Below are positions 26,330-34,727 of a DNA stretch of 40,498 nt, in pieces. This stretch comes from Selenomonadaceae bacterium (GTDB taxonomy: Bacteria; Bacillota; Negativicutes; Selenomonadales; Selenomonadaceae). The first letter of the stretch is position 1. The number at the start of each line of letters is the position of its first letter. A program made the translations under genes and the position numbers. Location of the stretch: contig JAFVEZ010000037.1 in assembly GCA_017475745.1 (NCBI GenBank), positions 1-40,498 on the forward strand, given 5' to 3'. A model generated the notes under the pieces. That model saw only the letters and a program-made list of their open reading frames with translations. It was not told where the DNA came from and did not search any database.

Positions 26330-26358
26330 TTGACTTTTTGACTTTTTTGTGTTAATAT
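26330..26358 (+). promoter_or_regulatory. Promoter of clpB, with a leader hairpin
   Basis: TTGACT (26330-26335), 17-base spacer, TAATAT (26353-26358). The leader holds a small hairpin, GACGG (26365-26369) with CCGTC (26377-26381). No CIRCE or other known heat-shock operator is visible between promoter and start. The 150 bases between this promoter and that of the structured RNA are very AT-rich and otherwise featureless. Confidence 0.65.
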
Positions 26359-26423
26359 ACATTTGACGGCAGGAAACCGTCACTTAACGAAATTAATTTG
26401 ACATCTTGATTGGAGTGATATAT

Positions 26424-29039
26424 ATGGCAGGAGAAAAATATACCGCAAAGGCAGGCGCAGCAATTCAAGCAGCGCAGCAACTCGCAGCAATGAAATATCA
26501 TCAAGAATGGAACTCACTGCATTTAATGTCGGTACTATCAAAAGAGCCTGAAGGTTTACTTGCTACTATTTTTGACGATTGCAAGACGGACCTACCAATG
26601 CTCAAAGTCCGTCTCGAAAAGGAACTCAACAAAATGCCAAGCGTCAAAGGACAAGAACGCCTAACTATGGGCGTTGATATGGCGCGTGTTATCGGTAAGG
26701 CTAACGGATATGCAGCTTCCATGAAGGACGACTACATTAGCACCGAACACCTATTGCTGGCACTTGCTGTTGATGGTAGTAATGAGGTGCAATCAATCTG
26801 TCAAGAGTTCAAACTCACTAAGGACAATATCCAAAACTCGATAAAACAGAATCGTAAGCAGAATGTCAACAGCGATAATCCAGAGGAAAATTATCAAGCA
26901 CTTGCCAAGTACGGTAGAGACCTCACTAATGCTGCACGAACTGGCAAACTCGATCCAGTTATCGGGCGTGATGAGGAGATTCGTAGGACGATTGAGATAC
27001 TTTCACGTCGTACCAAGAACAATCCGGTACTGATTGGTGAGCCTGGTGTTGGCAAGACGGCCATCGTTGAAGGTTTGGCACGCCGCATTGTCGCCGGTGA
27101 TGTGCCTGAGTCGCTCAAGCATAAGGTATTGTATGCACTAGATATGGGCAGTCTAGTCGCTGGCGCCAAGTTCCGCGGTGAATTTGAAGAGCGTCTCAAA
27201 TCAGTCCTCAATGAGATTGCAAAGAGTGAAGGTCAGATATTGCTCTTCATTGATGAAGTCCACACGGTCGTTGGTGCTGGTGCCGCTGAGGGCGCAATGG
27301 ACGCAGGAAACATCTTGAAGCCTATGTTGGCACGCGGTGAGCTGCGCTGCATTGGTGCTACGACTCTCAATGAGTACCGTAAATATATTGAGAAGGATAC
27401 TGCCCTTGAGCGCCGCTTCCAGCCGGTTATGGTCGGTGAGCCAACGGTTGAAGACACTATATCAATTTTGCGTGGTCTCAAGGAGCGCTACGAAGTCCAT
27501 CACGGTGTAAGGATTCGCGATGCAGCGCTGGTAAGTGCAGCGACCTTGTCAGATCGCTACATCTCTGACAGATTCCTGCCAGATAAGGCGATTGACTTGG
27601 TTGATGAAGCAGCAGCGAAGTTGAGGACTGAGATTGAGTCACTACCTGCGCCGATTGATGAGATTCGTCGCAAGATTATGCAGTTAGAGATTGAAGAGCA
27701 AGCTCTCAAGAAAGAGACTGACGAAGCTTCCGTTGAGAAGTTGCAGAGAATAGCCGAGGAGAAGACCAAACTTCAAGAAGAAGAACGCAACCTCCGCGAG
27801 AAGTGGGAGGACGAGAAGCAGTCGATTATAAGAGTTCGCGAGGTCAAGAAAGAGATCGACGAGATCAACAATCAAATGGCGGCGGCGGAGCGTGCCTATG
27901 ACCTCAGTAAGCTGTCAGAGTTGAAGTATGGCAAGCTGCCGGAACTCCAGAGCAAACTTAAATCCATTGAAGCGGAGATTGCCAAGCAGTCCAAAGGTGA
28001 GAAGCTCCTAAAAGAAGAAGTCGGCGAAGAAGATATTGCCCGCGTTGTCAGTCGTTGGACGGGTATACCAGTTTCCAAGATGTTGACAGGTGAGCGTGAG
28101 AAGCTCTTACATCTTGAAGATACATTACATGAACGAGTTGTCGGTCAAGACGAAGCCGTCACTGCTGTCAGTGAAGCTATTCTCCGTGCGCGTGCTGGTA
28201 TTAAAGATCCAAATCGCCCTATAGGATCGTTTATCTTCCTTGGACCTACAGGCGTCGGCAAGACCGAACTGGCCAAGGCTCTTGCTGAAGCTCTCTTTGA
28301 TGATGAGCGCTCTATGATTCGCATTGATATGAGTGAGTATATGGAGAAACACACGGTAGCGCGTTTGATCGGAGCGCCTCCGGGTTATGTTGGTTACGAT
28401 GAAGGTGGACAGCTCACCGAAGCCGTTAGACGTAGACCTTACTGCGTGATTCTCCTTGATGAGATTGAGAAAGCCAACCGCGATATCTTTAATGTTTTAT
28501 TGCAAATCCTTGACGATGGGCGTTTGACTGACGGCAAAGGTCGCGTTGTCAATTTCAAGAATACTGTCATCATAATGACTAGCAATCTTGGATCGCAGGA
28601 GATATTGCAACGCGCGAAGATAGGTTTCATTACCAACAAAGACTTCGCCGAAGCCGAAAACGTCATTAAGGATATGCTCAAAGCGCAGTTCCGTCCAGAG
28701 TTTCTCAATCGCATTGACGACATCATTGTATTCAAGAGCTTGGCGAAGGAGCAAGTCAAAGAGATTGCTGATATTCTGCTGAAGAATTTGAGCGCGCGTC
28801 TCGATAAGCAAATCAAGATAAAACTTATTTGGACAGATGGAGCCATTGAAGCTCTTGCAAATCAAGGTTTTGATCCAAACTTCGGAGCGCGACCTCTGCG
28901 CCGTTTCCTGACACACACCGTTGAAACTTCCCTTTCCAAACTGATTATCTCCGGTGACATCAGAGAGAATGATATTGTACAAATAGACTATGATGGCACA
29001 AACTTCCTCTTTAAAAAGACACCCAATCTGACTAAATGA
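26424..29039 (+). CDS. clpB: ATP-dependent protein disaggregase ClpB
   Basis: An 871-residue Hsp100 chaperone that pulls proteins out of aggregates together with DnaK. It has a Clp N-domain repeat (about 1-150), AAA1 with Walker [16 protein letters not shown] (about 205) and [20 protein letters not shown], a coiled-coil M-domain (about 400-525, marking ClpB rather than ClpA/C), and AAA2 with [18 protein letters not shown] (about 607) and ILLDEIEKA. The C-terminal domain has [18 protein letters not shown] 26424 is chosen (GGAGTGA at 26412-26418); the in-frame TTG at 26406 lies before that site. It stands divergent from the structured RNA and has no terminator before the next promoter. Confidence 0.97.
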   Translation: MAGEKYTAKAGAAIQAAQQLAAMKYHQEWNSLHLMSVLSKEPEGLLATIFDDCKTDLPMLKVRLEKELNKMPSVKGQERLTMGVDMARVIGKANGYAASMKDDYISTEHLLLALAVDGSNEVQSICQEFKLTKDNIQNSIKQNRKQNVNSDNPEENYQALAKYGRDLTNAARTGKLDPVIGRDEEIRRTIEILSRRTKNNPVLIGEPGVGKTAIVEGLARRIVAGDVPESLKHKVLYALDMGSLVAGAKFRGEFEERLKSVLNEIAKSEGQILLFIDEVHTVVGAGAAEGAMDAGNILKPMLARGELRCIGATTLNEYRKYIEKDTALERRFQPVMVGEPTVEDTISILRGLKERYEVHHGVRIRDAALVSAATLSDRYISDRFLPDKAIDLVDEAAAKLRTEIESLPAPIDEIRRKIMQLEIEEQALKKETDEASVEKLQRIAEEKTKLQEEERNLREKWEDEKQSIIRVREVKKEIDEINNQMAAAERAYDLSKLSELKYGKLPELQSKLKSIEAEIAKQSKGEKLLKEEVGEEDIARVVSRWTGIPVSKMLTGEREKLLHLEDTLHERVVGQDEAVTAVSEAILRARAGIKDPNRPIGSFIFLGPTGVGKTELAKALAEALFDDERSMIRIDMSEYMEKHTVARLIGAPPGYVGYDEGGQLTEAVRRRPYCVILLDEIEKANRDIFNVLLQILDDGRLTDGKGRVVNFKNTVIIMTSNLGSQEILQRAKIGFITNKDFAEAENVIKDMLKAQFRPEFLNRIDDIIVFKSLAKEQVKEIADILLKNLSARLDKQIKIKLIWTDGAIEALANQGFDPNFGARPLRRFLTHTVETSLSKLIISGDIRENDIVQIDYDGTNFLFKKTPNLTK

Positions 29040-29046
29040 AAATCGG

Positions 29047-29075
29047 TTGACAAATATCAATGAATACTTTACAAT
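29047..29075 (+). promoter_or_regulatory. Promoter of the CAP-domain gene
   Basis: TTGACA (29047-29052), 17-base spacer, TACAAT (29070-29075), 8 bases after the clpB stop. It indicates separate transcription of the secreted protein gene. Confidence 0.8.
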
Positions 29076-29122
29076 AAAATCATCAGAAGCAATCAAACTA
29101 TTTGGTAAGGTGATAAAAGCAA

Positions 29123-29590
29123 ATGAGATATTTGTTCAAACAATTTGCAATAGCCGTCTTGATGGCGTCTATTTTTTTAACATCAACAACAGCAACTGTG
29201 TCAGCAATCACACGCGACGAGGCAGCAGTAGAGATTTTAAAATTAGTCAACATTGAGCGTGCCAAAGCTGGTTGTAAACCTTTGAAATTGTCAAAAGAAC
29301 TCTTCAGACCCGCCGCTATTCGCGCCCGAGAGATCAAAAAGGTATTTTCACATACTAGACCCAACGGCTTGCCCTTCAACAGCACCTTCTACGGCATAGA
29401 TTACAAAATCGTTGGTGAGAATATAGCGGCCGGTCAAACTTCTTGCGAAATGGTTATGCAGCAGTGGATGGACTCTCCGGGACACAGAGCTAATATTTTG
29501 AATAAGAAGTATAAATATCTCGGTATAGGTTACGTTTACGACAAGAATACTCGATATAAGCATTTTTGGGTACAGCACTTCAAAGGCTGA
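29123..29590 (+). CDS. Secreted CAP/SCP-domain protein (YkwD-like)
   Basis: 155 residues. The signal peptide MRYLFKQFAIAVLMASIFLT ends near TVSA. It is followed by one CAP domain: ILKLVNIERAKAGCKPLKLS, FSHTRPNGLPF, VGENIAAGQ, MQQWMDSPGHRANIL and YLGIGYVYDKN ending HFWVQHF. His in FSHTRP and in SPGHRA plus Glu in GENIA form the CAP cavity. The role of bacterial CAP proteins is mostly unknown; some bind lipids or metal, or occur on spores and cell walls. AAGGTG precedes the ATG by about ten bases. It is a single-gene unit with its own promoter and terminator. Confidence 0.9.
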   Translation: MRYLFKQFAIAVLMASIFLTSTTATVSAITRDEAAVEILKLVNIERAKAGCKPLKLSKELFRPAAIRAREIKKVFSHTRPNGLPFNSTFYGIDYKIVGENIAAGQTSCEMVMQQWMDSPGHRANILNKKYKYLGIGYVYDKNTRYKHFWVQHFKG

Positions 29591-29715
29591 ATTTAGTTGA
29601 AAGTGATTTAGATTTAGTTTCGATGACAAAATACAACGAAGTCGAGCAAAATATCCAATTAAAAAATCCGATTAAGGTCGATTTTAGCCGATAATTCGCC
29701 AAAAACCGATTTGTC

Positions 29716-29756
29716 AACGCAATTTTTGAGGTAATAACGTCAAATATTGCGTTTTT
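29716..29756 (+). terminator. Intrinsic terminator of the CAP-domain gene
   Basis: AACGCAAT (29716-29723) pairs with ATTGCGTT (29746-29753), with inner TTTGA/TCAAA, then a T-run. Confidence 0.8.
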
Positions 29757-29813
29757 ACTTTTGTTTGCTTGTAGTTTTGCTGATTTACATATGACAACAG
29801 GATATTTCGTACT

Positions 29814-29822
29814 TGTTATAAT
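29814..29822 (+). promoter_or_regulatory. Extended -10 promoter of nrdD
   Basis: TGTTATAAT with the TATAAT box at 29817-29822 is a complete extended -10 element about 130 bases before nrdD. No good -35 box is seen. The position relative to nrdD leaves a leader of about 120 bases. Confidence 0.5.
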
Positions 29823-29950
29823 TTGCCTGCTTTGCTAAACTGATTGCAAGATTTTAGTCGGTTGAGGGCAGCTACCTTCGTTAAACCGCTTGTTACAATG
29901 AAGGCAGACGACATCTTCAACCAAAAGTTTAAAGAAACGGAGTAATTGAA

Positions 29951-32143
29951 ATGAAGCTTAAGACGGTGACTAAAAGGTCGGGAACGACGGTTATTTATGA
30001 CAGAAACAAAATATTTAATGCCATAGCCGGAGCCAACCGAGATGCCACTACGCCAAAAGACCGCCTGCAGGCTTCGGACATCGACGCTGTGACCGGCGCC
30101 ATTGAATTTGCCATCTCTGATCGGGACAGTATCGGCGTTGAAGAGATCCAGGACGTTGTGGAGAAGAGTCTTATGGCACATGGTTTTTTTGATGTAGCTA
30201 AACAATATATTGTCTATCGTGAGAAGCACGCCCGTCGTCGTGAAGCTCAGAAGCGCTTGATGGACACTTATCGCGATATCTTCTTTGTCGATTCTAAGAG
30301 CGTAGATCTCAAGCGTGATAATGCTAACATTAACACCGACGCATCAATGGGTATCATGCTCAAGCTTGGTGCAGAAGGCGCAAAACATTTCGTTGACAAC
30401 TACGTCTTGCCGGAAGAATTTGCCATTGCAGATCACGAAAACTATATTCACATTCACGATAAGGACTTCTCATTGATAACCTTCAACTGCTGCCAAATTG
30501 ATCTATTAAAACTCTTCCACGGCGGTTTTTCGACAGGTCATGGCTTCTTGCGTGAGCCTAATTCCATTCGCTCTTATGCTTCACTTGCCTGTATTGCAAT
30601 TCAGAGTAATCAGAATGACATGTTCGGCGGGCAGTCAATCAATGCCTTCGACTATGCAATGGCTGAGGGTGTCCGCAAATCCTTCAAAAAGTCAGTTCTC
30701 TCTGAAATTAAGCGTGCTTCATTCTATTGTGGTGTCGACGAAGTTAATGTTGATGAGATTGACTTTGAGATTTGCAGATATGCCGAAAACGAAAATCCTG
30801 CCGCGGTTGCTCATTTATCTGAGGTTTTGGGCTTCGATGAGAAGTTAGCCAAAGCGGTTTACAGTGAAGCTTGTCGCGATGTTGAAGAAGAGACTCACCA
30901 GGCTATGGAAGCATTGATTCACAACTTCAACACTCTTCATTCTAGGGCAGGTGCACAGGTGCCTTTCAGCTCAATCAATTACGGTATGGATACTTCACCA
31001 GAGGGTCGTCTTGCAATTCGTGAGGTATTAAATGCGACTGAAGCAGGCCTTGGAAACGGTGAGACGCCTATCTTCCCGATTTCGGTCTTCCAACTCAAAA
31101 GCGGTGTCAATTACGACTTCAACGATCCGAATTACGATCTATTTCAACAGGCTTGCCGTGTGAGTGCAAAGAGACTGTTTCCAAACTTCGTCAATATAGA
31201 TGCGCCTTACAATCTGCAGTACTACAAGCCAGGTGACTATAATAGTTGCGTTGCCACAATGGGTTGCCGTACAAGGGTTATGAGTAATGTCAACGGTCCA
31301 GAGGAATCAGGCTCAAGAGGTAATTTCTCATTTGTTACGATCAATCTGCCGAAGCTGGCACTTGAAGCTAAAGGTGATGTTGATGTATTCTTTGAGCTGT
31401 TTGATAAATATATACAAATAAGTCACGATTATCTGCTCTTCCGTCTTAAAACTATTGAAGACAAGCACGTTTACAACTATCCATTCCTGATGGGACAAGG
31501 CGTATGGATGGGTAGCGACAAATTAAAGTTGACTGACGGTATTCGTGAGGTCTTAAAACATGCTTCACTCTCAATCGGCTTCTGTGGTCTTGCTGAGTGT
31601 CTGGTTGCCTTGATAGGTAAACACCACGGTCAAAGTGAGGAAGCACAAGAACTCGGCTTGAAGATAGTTGGACATCTCCGCGAGAGAACGGACAAATTCA
31701 CAGCCGAAGAGCATAAGAATTGGACTACCTTTGCCACACCTGCTGAGTCAACTGCCGGTCAGTTCCAGCGCTCCAATCGCAAGAAATACGGTAGAATCAA
31801 AGGTGTCACCGACCGCAACTATATGACTAATTCCAATCATGTGCCGGTCTACTACAAGATGAGCGTCATGAAGAAGATTGAAATTGAAGCTCCATATCAC
31901 GCTCTCTGCAATGCCGGACACATTGCCTATATCGAGATTGATGGTGACCCTGCCAAGAATCCTACGGCATTTGAAGCAGTCATTAGGGCAATGCATGACG
32001 CCAATATGGGTTACTTTAGCATAAATCACCCTGTCGACCGCGACCCAATATGCGGCTATACTGGAATCATCGAGAATGAGTGTCCTCATTGCCATCGCCG
32101 CGAAGTGACCGTCGGTAAATTTCACATCAATCGTTTACATTAA
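29951..32143 (+). CDS. nrdD: Anaerobic ribonucleoside-triphosphate reductase NrdD (C-terminal end unusually short)
   Basis: A 730-residue class III ribonucleotide reductase. It has an N-terminal ATP-cone (about 1-95, TKRSGTTVIYDRNKIFNAIA), then the 10-stranded barrel: FGGQSINAFDYAMAEGVRKS, RAGAQVPFSSINYGMDTSP, a CVATMGCRTRVMSN segment likely to bear the catalytic Cys, and SLSIGFCGLAECL. Near the end is a Cys-rich zinc-type site, DPICGYTGIIENECPHCH (698-715). In the family a glycyl-radical loop of the RxxGYL type normally follows this site; here the protein ends 16 residues later (KFHINRLH). Either the radical Gly is missing or the ICGYTG segment serves. GGAG lies eight bases before the ATG. 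No nrdG follows. Confidence 0.9.
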   Translation: MKLKTVTKRSGTTVIYDRNKIFNAIAGANRDATTPKDRLQASDIDAVTGAIEFAISDRDSIGVEEIQDVVEKSLMAHGFFDVAKQYIVYREKHARRREAQKRLMDTYRDIFFVDSKSVDLKRDNANINTDASMGIMLKLGAEGAKHFVDNYVLPEEFAIADHENYIHIHDKDFSLITFNCCQIDLLKLFHGGFSTGHGFLREPNSIRSYASLACIAIQSNQNDMFGGQSINAFDYAMAEGVRKSFKKSVLSEIKRASFYCGVDEVNVDEIDFEICRYAENENPAAVAHLSEVLGFDEKLAKAVYSEACRDVEEETHQAMEALIHNFNTLHSRAGAQVPFSSINYGMDTSPEGRLAIREVLNATEAGLGNGETPIFPISVFQLKSGVNYDFNDPNYDLFQQACRVSAKRLFPNFVNIDAPYNLQYYKPGDYNSCVATMGCRTRVMSNVNGPEESGSRGNFSFVTINLPKLALEAKGDVDVFFELFDKYIQISHDYLLFRLKTIEDKHVYNYPFLMGQGVWMGSDKLKLTDGIREVLKHASLSIGFCGLAECLVALIGKHHGQSEEAQELGLKIVGHLRERTDKFTAEEHKNWTTFATPAESTAGQFQRSNRKKYGRIKGVTDRNYMTNSNHVPVYYKMSVMKKIEIEAPYHALCNAGHIAYIEIDGDPAKNPTAFEAVIRAMHDANMGYFSINHPVDRDPICGYTGIIENECPHCHRREVTVGKFHINRLH

Positions 32144-32157
32144 TAATTGAAGAGACC

Positions 32158-32196
32158 AGAGTGAAGAGTGCGTCAAGCAGAAGCCCTCTTCACTCT
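32158..32196 (+). other. Intercistronic hairpin between nrdD and the maturase gene
   Basis: AGAGTGAAGAG (32158-32168) and CTCTTCACTCT (32186-32196) form a perfect 11-bp stem with a 17-base loop. No T-run follows, and the Shine-Dalgarno site AAGGAG begins eight bases later. It may stabilise or process the transcript, or lower transcription into the maturase gene. Confidence 0.7.
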
Positions 32197-32214
32197 TAAC
32201 TATAAGGAGTAACA

Positions 32215-33573
32215 ATGAACGCTATACACAAATTCAAACAGGGCAACGATTATATCCTGCTGGACATCAACAGTGGTGCTGTTCACCTCATTGATGAGAT
32301 GATATTCAACATTATGGATATCTTTGACGGCACCAATGATGCCGAGGTCATCGACAAATTTAGGTATCGTTATGATTCCTCTGAACTCTCTGAAGCTCTC
32401 GAAGAACTTCATGAACTTATTGATTCTGGTTATCTGTTTGCGCCCAATATTGATGTGCCGCCAACCTTTGCTCAAAAAGGTATAGTCAAGTCACTCTGCT
32501 TGATGGTTGCTCAAGATTGCAATCTACGTTGTAAATACTGCTTTGGTGACGGCGGCAGCTATGGTAATAAGCGTGCAGTTATGAGTGAGGAAGTTGGACG
32601 CCGCGCCGTTGACTTCATTATTGAGAACTCAAGGAACCGCCGTCACTGTGAGATTGACTTCTTCGGTGGTGAGCCACTCATCAACTTCAAAGTAGTCAAA
32701 GCTGTAACCGCATATGTTCGCCAACGTGAGCTTGAGACTGACAAAGTATTCAAACTGACATTGACGACCAATGGTATGCTTCTCAATGACGATACGATTA
32801 AGTGGCTTAACGACAATAATATATCTTTGGTGTTGAGTTTGGACGGACGCAAGGAAGTTCACGACGCCATGAGACCAGATTCGACGGGTCACGGCAGCTA
32901 TGATAGAGCGCTGAAGAACTTCAAGAGATTGGTTGATACTCGCAAAGGTGAGAACTACTATCTTCGCGGCACTTATACTAAGAATAACCTTGACTTCACT
33001 GCTGATGTTCTTGATCTCAATGACAAGGGCTTTGATATATTGAGTGTTGAACCTGTTGTGTTGAAAGACTCGCCACTTGGCTTCACTGAGACTGATCTGC
33101 CACGTATCAATGAAGAGTACGACAGATTGACTGCGGCTTATCTCAAAAGACAGCGTGAAGGCAAAGGTTTCTTCTTCTTTCACTTCAACATGGATTTGTC
33201 AAATGGTCCCTGTGTTGCCAAGAGATTGAGTGGTTGCGGTGCCGGTCACGAGTACTTCGCTGTTGATGTCAATGGTGATTTATATCCTTGTCATCAATTC
33301 GTCGGACGTGACAAATATAAGCTCGGTAGTGTCTTTAGCGGTGTTGATGATCCTCAAGGTTGGAGTGAGTATTTTCGTCAGTCTCATGTCCTCAATAAGC
33401 CCAAGTGTCGCGAATGTTGGGCAAGGTTCTTCTGCAGCGGCGGTTGTCACGCCAATGCTGATCTCTTCCACAACGATATAAGGGAACCCTACGAGATCGG
33501 TTGCGAAATACAAAAAAAGCGCTTAGAATGCGCCATATATGTACAAGCTCTGTTGATGACAGGTATTTCCTGA
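32215..33573 (+). CDS. SCIFF-type radical SAM/SPASM peptide maturase
   Basis: 452 residues. The N-terminal part, HKFKQGNDYILLDINSGAVH, is the leader-recognition-like start shared by maturases of SCIFF (six Cys in forty-five) peptides, such as CteB. The radical SAM cluster is CNLRCKYC (Cys102, 106, 109), followed by IDFFGGEPLINF and SLDGRKEVHDAMRP. The SPASM part has LSGCGAGHEYFAVDVNGDLY, PCHQFVG, CRECWARFFCSGGCHANAD and EIGCEIQKKRLECAI, giving two auxiliary [4Fe-4S] clusters. CteB-type enzymes form thioether links from Cys to a backbone alpha-carbon. AAGGAG precedes the ATG. Normally a SCIFF peptide gene lies just upstream; here nrdD does, with only 71 bases between. Confidence 0.88.
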   Translation: MNAIHKFKQGNDYILLDINSGAVHLIDEMIFNIMDIFDGTNDAEVIDKFRYRYDSSELSEALEELHELIDSGYLFAPNIDVPPTFAQKGIVKSLCLMVAQDCNLRCKYCFGDGGSYGNKRAVMSEEVGRRAVDFIIENSRNRRHCEIDFFGGEPLINFKVVKAVTAYVRQRELETDKVFKLTLTTNGMLLNDDTIKWLNDNNISLVLSLDGRKEVHDAMRPDSTGHGSYDRALKNFKRLVDTRKGENYYLRGTYTKNNLDFTADVLDLNDKGFDILSVEPVVLKDSPLGFTETDLPRINEEYDRLTAAYLKRQREGKGFFFFHFNMDLSNGPCVAKRLSGCGAGHEYFAVDVNGDLYPCHQFVGRDKYKLGSVFSGVDDPQGWSEYFRQSHVLNKPKCRECWARFFCSGGCHANADLFHNDIREPYEIGCEIQKKRLECAIYVQALLMTGIS

Positions 33574-33637
33574 CAGCTCCCAAGGCTAAAGTCTAGGGCT
33601 TTCAGTGCACTTTACGGTGATAATCACCACGAATAAA

Positions 33638-34441
33638 TCACCATGCTACTATAGCAATACCTTTATCTTCAGCAAATGTGACTGTATTTTCACGATCAAC
33701 CAATAAGGTTTTATCAGCTTCAATCGCTAACGCTGTCGCTCCAGCTTCGGCCATAACCTCAATGGTATGATAGCCAACAGTTGGAACATCAAAGCGATTA
33801 TCCTGATTGGGTTTGGAAACTTTTGCAACGACTGCACCACCATTGGCAAGCTGACCACCTCGAAGAATACAGGCATCTGTACCTTCAATAGCTTCAAGTG
33901 CCATGACTGCACGACTTTTGACTACTACTGTCTGCCCTATGTCAAGGCGTCCAAGCTCTTTGGCTATCATAAGACCAAATTCCATGTCAGCACGTTCTTC
34001 TGGTGTAGGTTCACGCTTGGTAATTGTTCCACGATGTGGCATCAATCTTCTAATTAGCGCTGTCTGATCGAAAGTTTCCATACCTTCCTTGGCGAGTTCA
34101 TTTACAAAAGCCATCATTATTGTATCATCGCTTCTATTTGGCAACGACATAATAAGCTGCAACATTCTTGCATCAGGTATTACGGCACCGGTAAACAACA
34201 ACTCTTTTGTAACCTTGCCTATCATTGTGATCTTGTGCAAATCTTTAGATTTAAGATAATTCAAGATTGCATCAAGCTGACCGACACTTATGCTTTGAAA
34301 ATCTGCCGAAAACTCAGCTATCTGAGGATCAGTTACTGGCAACAAACCAACTGCATAAACCTCATAGCCTAATTTTTTTGCAGCTCTTGCACATTCAACA
34401 GGCAGCCTTCCAGCACCTGCCAATATTCCAATCTTTTCCAT
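33638..34441 (-). CDS. lpxI: UDP-2,3-diacylglucosamine pyrophosphatase LpxI
   Basis: 267 residues of the LpxI (DUF1009) family, which cleaves UDP-2,3-diacylglucosamine to lipid X in lipid A synthesis where LpxH is absent. Recognisable parts are IGILAGAGRLPVECARAAKK at the N-terminus, KITMIGKVTKELLF, and the C-terminal catalytic region with MALEAIEGTDACILRGG, FDVPTVGYHTIEVM and AEAGATALAIEADKTLLVDR. Length is normal. Its presence is good evidence for an outer membrane with lipopolysaccharide. No other lpx gene is adjacent, which is unusual, as lpxI often sits in an lpx cluster. The Shine-Dalgarno site is weak. It is convergent with the maturase gene; the 64 bases between hold two small stems but no clear terminator. 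Confidence 0.93.
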   Translation of the reverse strand: MEKIGILAGAGRLPVECARAAKKLGYEVYAVGLLPVTDPQIAEFSADFQSISVGQLDAILNYLKSKDLHKITMIGKVTKELLFTGAVIPDARMLQLIMSLPNRSDDTIMMAFVNELAKEGMETFDQTALIRRLMPHRGTITKREPTPEERADMEFGLMIAKELGRLDIGQTVVVKSRAVMALEAIEGTDACILRGGQLANGGAVVAKVSKPNQDNRFDVPTVGYHTIEVMAEAGATALAIEADKTLLVDRENTVTFAEDKGIAIVAW

Positions 34442-34491
34442 AAACTTTTTTACTCTTTCTCTTCATTAATAATGTTATTAAAAGCACTTAT

Positions 34492-34520
34492 ATTTTATAA
34501 TTTTTAGATGATATTGTCAA
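34492..34520 (-). promoter_or_regulatory. Promoter of lpxI
   Basis: TTGACA (34515-34520), 17-base spacer, TAAAAT (34492-34497) on the minus strand, about 50 bases before the lpxI start. It is divergent from the oppA promoter, with about 63 bases between the two -35 boxes. Confidence 0.75.
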
Positions 34521-34597
34521 TGATAATTTTTGCATGAACAATGACCACCACAACTACCACTATTAATAATTACTAATTTTTCATTGACAAAAATCAC
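34517..34597 (-). CDS. Candidate 26-residue Cys/His-rich peptide (uncertain)
   Basis: A GTG-started frame with AGGAA just upstream encodes a peptide ending in NSGSCGGHCSCKNYH: three Cys and two His within 13 residues, metal-binding in look. The start region overlaps the oppA promoter on the other strand, and the stop codon overlaps the -35 box of lpxI, which argues against it being a gene. It is listed because it is the only Cys-rich short frame I found near the SCIFF-type maturase. Confidence 0.2.
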   Translation of the reverse strand: MIFVNEKLVIINSGSCGGHCSCKNYH

Positions 34598-34612
34598 ATT
34601 TTCCTATAATAT
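34584..34612 (+). promoter_or_regulatory. Promoter of the oligopeptide transporter operon
   Basis: TTGACA (34584-34589), 17-base spacer, TAATAT (34607-34612); an overlapping TATAAT at 34605-34610 has a 15-base spacer. A leader of about 110 bases follows, with a GGGGGAGGTG stretch (34645-34654), hairpin GAAAGCG/CGCTTTC (34654-34674) and hairpin CGCGAG/CTTGCG (34707-34721). Confidence 0.75.
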
Positions 34613-34727
34613 ATCTATGTTTTCAGAATAAATTTAGATTATATGGGGGAGGTGAAAGCGCAATCTTCGCTTTCTGTAAATTGCCTTGTTAAATGGGTAT
34701 TATGAACGCGAGTTTCTTGCGCTTGTG

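Larger units (their letters stand above)
29591..29950. other. Intergenic region between the CAP gene and nrdD
   Basis: This 360-base gap holds the terminator of the CAP gene (29716-29756), an extended -10 promoter (29814-29822), and a 15-codon frame (29898-29945) ending six bases before nrdD. Bases 29660-29715 contain several CGAT/CCGAT words without clear pairing. No gene of credible length is seen, and no Cys-rich peptide that could be a SCIFF precursor. Confidence 0.6.

Noticed and set aside
26359..26423. CIRCE-type heat-shock operator before clpB
   Set aside because: No TTAGCACTC-N9-GAGTGCTAA palindrome is present; the only inverted repeat is the small GACGG/CCGTC hairpin.
29898..29945. 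15-codon leader peptide before nrdD
   Set aside because: It has no ribosome site and no codon bias that would suggest attenuation; its end merely contains the nrdD ribosome site.
33574..33637. Terminator between the convergent maturase and lpxI genes
   Set aside because: Only two short stems (AAAGTC/GGCTTT and GGTGA/TCACC) without T-runs; not enough to call.
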